Assembly (NCBI GenBank): GCA_036407035.1
Contig: DASXAA010000219.1
Location: 1-64,000 of the forward strand
DNA: 64,000 nt
Direction: 5' to 3'
DNA from: JACVRW01 sp036407035
Lineage (GTDB): Bacteria > Actinomycetota > Thermoleophilia > Solirubrobacterales > Thermoleophilaceae
The notes below the pieces were generated by a model. The model was not told the DNA's origin, did not search any database, and saw nothing but the letters and a program-made list of their open reading frames with translations. Position numbers and translations under genes: made by a program. Shown here piece after piece: positions 59,646 through 64,000 of the stretch. The number at the start of each line of letters is the position of its first letter. Position 1 is the stretch's first letter.

Positions 59646-61067
59646 CTACTGCGACGCCGGTCTCGGGAAGCTCACCGGGCTCCTGTTGCCGTCCTTGTCC
59701 ACCGCGCGGACGCCGAAGAAGAAGTTGTCCTTCGACATGCCCTCGAGCGTGTGGCTCGTCACGTTGCCCACGCGCAGCGAGTGCGTCCAGTCGGGATCGG
59801 TGGTGTCGCGCCAGACGATCTCGTAGCCGGCGAGGTCGGGCTCGGTGTTCGCGTTCCAGCGGATCTCCGTGTCGTTCGTCAGCTGCGCCGCGATTATCCG
59901 CGTGTTCGCCGGGCCGGCCGGGGCGCTGGCGAGCGCCGCGAGCGCCGCGCCGTTCACACGCGCGACCCGCGCGATGTAGCGGAAGTCGACGAACTGCGGC
60001 AGGTCGCCGATCAGCTTGCCGTCCTCCACGCGGACGTCTTGATGCTGGTGGTCGAAGTTCTCGTTCGGCTCGGTGAAGCGCACCGCGCTGCGGTAGCCGC
60101 GCTCGAGGAACGGGATGTTGTCGCCGCCGCGCAGGTAGCGGTCGCGCCGGTAGATGAGCCACACGCGCATGTCCGTCGCGCGGTTCTGGGCGACGCTCCT
60201 CACGTACCGCGCCAGCTGCCGCGCGGGCGAGTCGTTCTCGCCGCCGACCGCGCGCCGGATGTTGGCCTCCGCCGGCGTCTCGTCGGTGGGCACGCCCTCC
60301 GAGAACAGGCGCACCGTGTGCGGGTCGTGCAGGCCGTTGCCGCCGACCGAGCTGCCGACGATGTCGTTCGTGAACATGCCCGCGACGTTCATGCCCTGCT
60401 GCTTCGCCACCTCGGCGAAGTGCGTCGATCCATAGAGGCCCTGCTCCTCGCCCGCGACCGCCATGAAGACGATCGTGGCGTCCCACTCGTGCCTCGCCAT
60501 CACGCGCGCGAGCTCGAGCACCGTGGCCACGCCGGAGGCGTCGTCGTCGGCGCCGGGGGCGTCGCACGTGGGGTTCACGGGGTCGCCGCACATCGAGTCG
60601 TAGTGACCGCTGATCACGTACACGCGGTCGGCCGATTCGGGCTGGGTGCCCCTAAGGGTCGCGACGACGTTGGTGATCGTGGTCGGCACCGGGATGCGCG
60701 AGGCGGGCTGCTGGACGTAGCTCTGGAGCTCCACCGACATGCGGCCGTCAGAGGCCGCCGCGGACTGTTCGAACCGGCTCCTGATCCAGTCGCGCGCGGC
60801 GCCGATGCCGCGGTCCGGGTCGGTCTGCGACGAGAGCGTGTTGCGCGTGCCGAAGGAGACGAGCTTGCGGATCGTGTGCTCGATCCGGTCCGAGTCGACC
60901 TGCCTCAGCATCCGGCGCACCTCGGGCGGCGGCTCGGACCCCTGCCCGTGCAAGGCGCGTACGGCGCGCTCGCTGGCGTCGCCGGCCTGACCCATGACGG
61001 CGATGCAGGCGAGCACGCTCAGCAGCGCGCTGGCAAGCGCGAGCGTCCATGGACGGAGCTTTCTCAT
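59646..61067 (-). CDS. Secreted M28 zinc peptidase with C-terminal Fn3-like domain
   Basis: 473 residues: signal peptide (1-25), an M28 domain with zinc ligands in VISGHYDSM (His), GADDDASG (Asp), AGEEQGLYGS (Glu pair), FTNDIVG (Asp) and NFDHQHQD (His). A C-terminal fibronectin type III-like domain follows (TEIRWNANTEPDLAGYEIVWR to GVRAVDKDGN). It removes N-terminal residues from peptides outside the cell. GGGGGAGGT precedes the ATG. Confidence 0.92.
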   Translation of the reverse strand: MRKLRPWTLALASALLSVLACIAVMGQAGDASERAVRALHGQGSEPPPEVRRMLRQVDSDRIEHTIRKLVSFGTRNTLSSQTDPDRGIGAARDWIRSRFEQSAAASDGRMSVELQSYVQQPASRIPVPTTITNVVATLRGTQPESADRVYVISGHYDSMCGDPVNPTCDAPGADDDASGVATVLELARVMARHEWDATIVFMAVAGEEQGLYGSTHFAEVAKQQGMNVAGMFTNDIVGSSVGGNGLHDPHTVRLFSEGVPTDETPAEANIRRAVGGENDSPARQLARYVRSVAQNRATDMRVWLIYRRDRYLRGGDNIPFLERGYRSAVRFTEPNENFDHQHQDVRVEDGKLIGDLPQFVDFRYIARVARVNGAALAALASAPAGPANTRIIAAQLTNDTEIRWNANTEPDLAGYEIVWRDTTDPDWTHSLRVGNVTSHTLEGMSKDNFFFGVRAVDKDGNRSPVSFPRPASQ

Positions 61068-61114
61068 TGGTGACCTCCCCCTCAGTGAAGTGGCACCGAG
61101 AGCGCTACCCGGGG

Positions 61115-62062
61115 TCAGCGCAGGTCGAACGCCCCGTCCACGTCCGGCGGCCGGCCGAGGATCCCGAAGCGGACGTCGAACCGCGCCCAGCCCTCGAGCG
61201 CCTCCCTGTCTAGACGCAGCGGCGGCCGCAGCGCCGGGGCGACCGCGGCCAGCTGCGCGCGCACGAGCCCCTCGTCCGCCCCGGAGCTGCGCACGATGTC
61301 GCCGACCGCGGCGTCGCGGTCGGCAAGCGCGGCCCTGGTGCCGTCGGCGAGCGCGGCGAGCACGCGGTCCACGAGCGCGCGGCGCTCCCTCAGCGTCCGG
61401 CGCGTAACGACCAGTACCAGCTCGGGATACCGCGGCGCGCCGTAGTCGTCCACGCGGAACTCGCGCGTGCGGACGCCGCGGCGCCGCAGCGTCACGCCCT
61501 CCGCGTTCCAGAAGGCGACCACCGCGTCCACGCGCCCGGCGATCAGGCTGGGCACGGCCGAGAAGCCGATCGTGGTGCGCCTCACGCGAGCCGGGTCGCC
61601 ACCGTCGTGCTGCACGACCGCGCGCAGCACGGCGTCGTCGGAGGGCAGCCCGGTCACGCCGACCCGACGACCCTCGAGGTCGACCGGGCGCCGCACGCCG
61701 CCGCGCGCGATCACGGCCGCGAGCGGCCGCTGCACCAGAGCGCCCACGCCCACGATGTCGCTGCCGCGCTCGCGCGCCAGGCCGAGGTCGTGGATGTCGA
61801 CCACCGACATGTCGGCGCGGCCGGCCGCGAGCAGCTTGAGCGAGTCCGTGGACGCCGCCGGGACGCGGATCGTCAGGTCCACCCCGTGGCGGCGGTCGAG
61901 GCCGTCGCGGACGGCCGCGTACGCGCCCACGTGCACCGCGTTCGGCTGGAAGTCCAGCGCGAGGTCCACCGGCGTGGCGCCGCTCCCGCCGCTTCCATCA
62001 CCGCATCCGGCCCCCCACAGGGCGACCAGGACCAGGACGGTCACACGCAGGAGGCTCCGCAC
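61115..62062 (-). CDS. THI5/NMT1-like substrate-binding lipoprotein
   Basis: 315 residues: lipobox LWGAGC near 20, then VDLALDFQPNAVHVGAYAAVRDGLDRRHG, LKLLAAGRADMSVVDIHDLGLA, and VGVTGLPSDDAVLRAVVQHDGGD. This is the two-lobed periplasmic fold used for pyrimidine/HMP precursors (ThiY) or alkyl sulfonates. Permease and ATPase genes are absent nearby, so it may work with a distant transporter. Confidence 0.88.
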   Translation of the reverse strand: MRSLLRVTVLVLVALWGAGCGDGSGGSGATPVDLALDFQPNAVHVGAYAAVRDGLDRRHGVDLTIRVPAASTDSLKLLAAGRADMSVVDIHDLGLARERGSDIVGVGALVQRPLAAVIARGGVRRPVDLEGRRVGVTGLPSDDAVLRAVVQHDGGDPARVRRTTIGFSAVPSLIAGRVDAVVAFWNAEGVTLRRRGVRTREFRVDDYGAPRYPELVLVVTRRTLRERRALVDRVLAALADGTRAALADRDAAVGDIVRSSGADEGLVRAQLAAVAPALRPPLRLDREALEGWARFDVRFGILGRPPDVDGAFDLR

Positions 62063-62110
62063 GGACCGCGAAGCCTATGGCTGATCGTCAGGAACCGAGG
62101 AGGTCGCACC

Positions 62111-62863
62111 GTGGACGAACGCGGACCCGCCGCATACCTGGCCGAGTTCATCGGCACGCTGTTGCTCGTCTTCTTCATCACCGCGGTGGTGTCGCTGTTC
62201 GTGACGCCGCCGGGCCCCGCCAACCCCAACCCCTTCATCGACTGGTCCGTGATCGGGCTTGTGCACGCCTTCGTGCTGTTCGCGCTGATCCAGGCCCTCG
62301 CGGTGGCTTCGGGGGCGCACTTCAACCCGGCCGTGACGATCGGGCTGGCGGCCCTGCGCCAGATCAGCCCGCCGGACGCGGTGATCTACATCGTGGCCCA
62401 GCTGGCCGGCGCGGTGGCGGGCGCGCTGCTGACGAAGCTGCTCCTGAACGACTTCCCGAACGCCGACAACGTGAACTTCGGCGCGGTGGCCATCAGCGAC
62501 CGCCTCGACGGCAAGCTCACGCTCGGGATGCTCGGCGAGTTCATCGGCACGTTCATGCTGGTCTTCACGATCATCGGCGCCGCCGTCGACCCGCGGACGG
62601 ACCGCGCGGTGAGCCCGTGGGCCATCGGCGCCGCGCTCGGGATCGGGGTGATGATCATGGGCTCCCTCACGGGCGGCTCGTTGAACCCGGCGCGCGCGTT
62701 CGGCCCGGCGATCGTCTCGGGCGAGTGGGACGGCTTCTGGCATTTCGTGCTCGCGTACTGCGTCGCACCGGCGCTCGGCGCCATCGTCGCGGCGTTCCTC
62801 TACCTTGCGGTCCTCAGGCAGCGAGGCGGTAAGGGGGTCGAAGGATTGGAGCCGGTCGGCTGA
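62111..62863 (+). CDS. Aquaporin / MIP channel
   Basis: 250 residues with six helices and two half-helices bearing NPA: GAHFNPAVTIG (near 75) and GGSLNPARAFG (near 195). AYLAEFIGTLLLVFF opens the protein. The Arg after the second NPA fits the selectivity filter; water versus glycerol is not decided. GAGGAGG lies eight bases before the GTG. The next gene begins inside its stop codon. Confidence 0.93.
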   Translation: MDERGPAAYLAEFIGTLLLVFFITAVVSLFVTPPGPANPNPFIDWSVIGLVHAFVLFALIQALAVASGAHFNPAVTIGLAALRQISPPDAVIYIVAQLAGAVAGALLTKLLLNDFPNADNVNFGAVAISDRLDGKLTLGMLGEFIGTFMLVFTIIGAAVDPRTDRAVSPWAIGAALGIGVMIMGSLTGGSLNPARAFGPAIVSGEWDGFWHFVLAYCVAPALGAIVAAFLYLAVLRQRGGKGVEGLEPVG

Positions 62864-63957
62864 TCGCACGCGGGGCGCTCGTCCTCCTGGCGGCGGCGGT
62901 CGCCCTCCTCGCCGTGCCGGCCGGCGCGAGCGCGATCGCGCTGTCGGTGACGGTCCCGGACGGCGCCTTCCTCGAGGAGGACCTGGCTTTCACGATCGAG
63001 GCGAGCGGTGTGGCGGACGGCACCGCCCGCCTCGTCGTCAAGGCGCGGCCGGCCGCGGGCGGTCCGTGCGCCGGCGAGCCGGCGACCGACTCCGGACGAG
63101 TCGTGCTCGACCAGGCCGTGGCCGACGGCCCGTCGGGCGGCTTCGGCCCGCTCACGGCCTCGGTCGTGGCGCCCGACCCCGGCGGCTTCCTGTTCTGCGC
63201 GTGGCTCGTCGGGCCGGGCGGGTCCGTCACCGGGTCGCAGTCGACCGAGGTGACGATCCAGCCCGGCGCACAGATCCTCGACCTCGAGCTCGCGCCGTGG
63301 CGTCCGTTCCGGCACGCGCGGCCGCGGGCGCTGCGGGTGGAGCGCGGGGTGCCGGTGGCCGTCACGGTCGCCGTGAACAACGACCTGCCGGGCCGGTTCG
63401 CGTACGTGAAGCTGGCGCGGCGGGCGTGCGCGCGGTACTACGCCGCCCAGCGGGGCCGCGTGCTGCTGAGGGGCGCGCGGCTGCGCTTCGGGCCGCGGGG
63501 GCGCCCGCGCCTGACGGAGATCGCGCTCCGGCGGCGGCACTTCGACCGCGGCGGCCGGCGCTGGCGAGTCTGCGCCTGGGTCCAGGAGGGCCGCGCCGAC
63601 AGGGCGCCCGAGGACACGGCCTTCCAGAGGATCACTGTCGCCCGCGCCAGGACCGGCACGGTCGCGCGGATCGTGCGCGCGGGCGGGCGCACGTTCCTGC
63701 TCGCCGCGTCGCGGCGGGGCGTTCCGCTCGACCGCGGCGCTGTCACGTTCCTGCGCGGCGCCCGCGGCATCAGCGCCCGGCCGCTGCGGCGCCTGCGGGC
63801 GCGGCCCTACTGCGCGCGCGGGCGCCAGCTGGGCCTCTTCGCCGGCGTGCCCGCGGGCGCCACCGGCGTCCACTACTCCGGCGCGCGCTCGCTGCTGCCG
63901 AGCGCCGGCGGCGTGACGAGGGTGCGTGGCCTTCGCAAGGGACGCTGCCCGGTATAG
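62860..63957 (+). CDS. Exported protein with CTG start
   Basis: About 365 residues. From CTG 62860, which overlaps the aquaporin stop (CTGA), the frame gives a normal signal peptide (ARGALVLLAAAVALLAVPAGASA). The first GTG (62914) would destroy it. GGAG lies eight bases before the CTG. The mature part is beta-rich with many arginines, several cysteines and repeats of a motif like RAGGRTFLLAASRRGVPL. Function unknown. Confidence 0.75.
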   Translation: MIARGALVLLAAAVALLAVPAGASAIALSVTVPDGAFLEEDLAFTIEASGVADGTARLVVKARPAAGGPCAGEPATDSGRVVLDQAVADGPSGGFGPLTASVVAPDPGGFLFCAWLVGPGGSVTGSQSTEVTIQPGAQILDLELAPWRPFRHARPRALRVERGVPVAVTVAVNNDLPGRFAYVKLARRACARYYAAQRGRVLLRGARLRFGPRGRPRLTEIALRRRHFDRGGRRWRVCAWVQEGRADRAPEDTAFQRITVARARTGTVARIVRAGGRTFLLAASRRGVPLDRGAVTFLRGARGISARPLRRLRARPYCARGRQLGLFAGVPAGATGVHYSGARSLLPSAGGVTRVRGLRKGRCPV

Positions 63958-63989
63958 AGTTGCATCACGCGACTCAGGAGGGACTCCCC

Positions 63990-64000
63990 ATGGCCGGTTA
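63990..64000 (+). CDS. Start of a gene cut by the window end
   Basis: ATG GCC GGT with AGGAGG (63977-63982) seven bases upstream, 32 bases after the previous stop. Only three full codons are visible. Confidence 0.6.

Noticed and set aside
61115..62062. A full thiamine-precursor ABC transporter or TPP riboswitch at the THI5-like gene
   Set aside because: No permease or ATPase is adjacent, and the 61068-61114 and 62063-62110 gaps are too short for a riboswitch.

Overview
The window is a gene-dense, very GC-rich stretch of bacterial chromosome with many GTG and TTG starts and 4-base or 1-base stop/start overlaps. A GTP-type PEP carboxykinase, an F420-type LLM oxidoreductase, an LPFTG protein with a class E sortase, crotonyl-CoA carboxylase/reductase, a MeaA-type mutase and a DasR-like operator all point to Actinomycetota. 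The small secreted proteins, a protein I associate with DUF6351 and the general composition suggest the class Thermoleophilia (Solirubrobacterales or Gaiellales). That class assignment is an inference. I saw no rRNA, tRNA, CRISPR array, insertion sequence or prophage.

Layout. 1-6.2 kb: a minus-strand surface-polysaccharide operon (nucleotidyltransferase, NAD epimerase, DegT aminotransferase, O-antigen ligase-like protein, then a flippase cut by the window edge) with an LPFTG mini-protein inside it and a class E sortase just upstream. 7-12 kb: pckG, a family 2 glycosyltransferase and a large secreted esterase-like protein. 12.1-15.2 kb: an FAD amine oxidase divergent from an aldehyde dehydrogenase plus VOC protein. 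15.28-15.42 kb: a nested palindromic repeat, with a relative near 51.8 kb. 15.5-20.5 kb: FUSC exporter and ThDP enzyme head to head with a family III CoA-transferase. 20.7-28 kb: membrane and Cys-rich unknowns, GST, VOC, LLM oxidoreductase, mobA, another GST, DsrE and SBP56. 29-32.5 kb: two secreted hexosaminidases behind an exact DasR-type palindrome.

34-45.8 kb carries pieces of the ethylmalonyl-CoA route: meaB, a MeaA-type mutase and, 6 kb further on, ccr. Between and around them lie an AbiEi/DUF559 protein, a subtilase with an ASWR repeat tail, a GGDEF plus HD-GYP membrane protein, a metallo-beta-lactamase-fold hydrolase and ClpS. 45.8-48 kb is a marR-MFS efflux operon with a visible promoter and operator. 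48-50.3 kb is a MoaD-like / acetamidase-like / GST-like operon. 50.4-51.7 kb is a coiled-coil putative nuclease. 52.3-54.2 kb holds an acyltransferase and a YgfZ-type protein.

54.2-58.5 kb is a tight metal-homeostasis operon (two-domain multicopper oxidase, ZIP transporter, DtxR-family regulator, Nramp transporter) preceded by a DtxR/IdeR-like box overlapping a promoter. The rest holds OsmC, a receiver-like protein, an M28 peptidase, a THI5-like lipoprotein, an aquaporin and a secreted protein. Two genes (49596 and 62860) appear to start at CTG codons overlapping the previous stop, each with GGAG eight bases upstream. No stretch above 300 bases lacks a gene; the longest gap (39899-40186) holds the subtilase leader and a hairpin.
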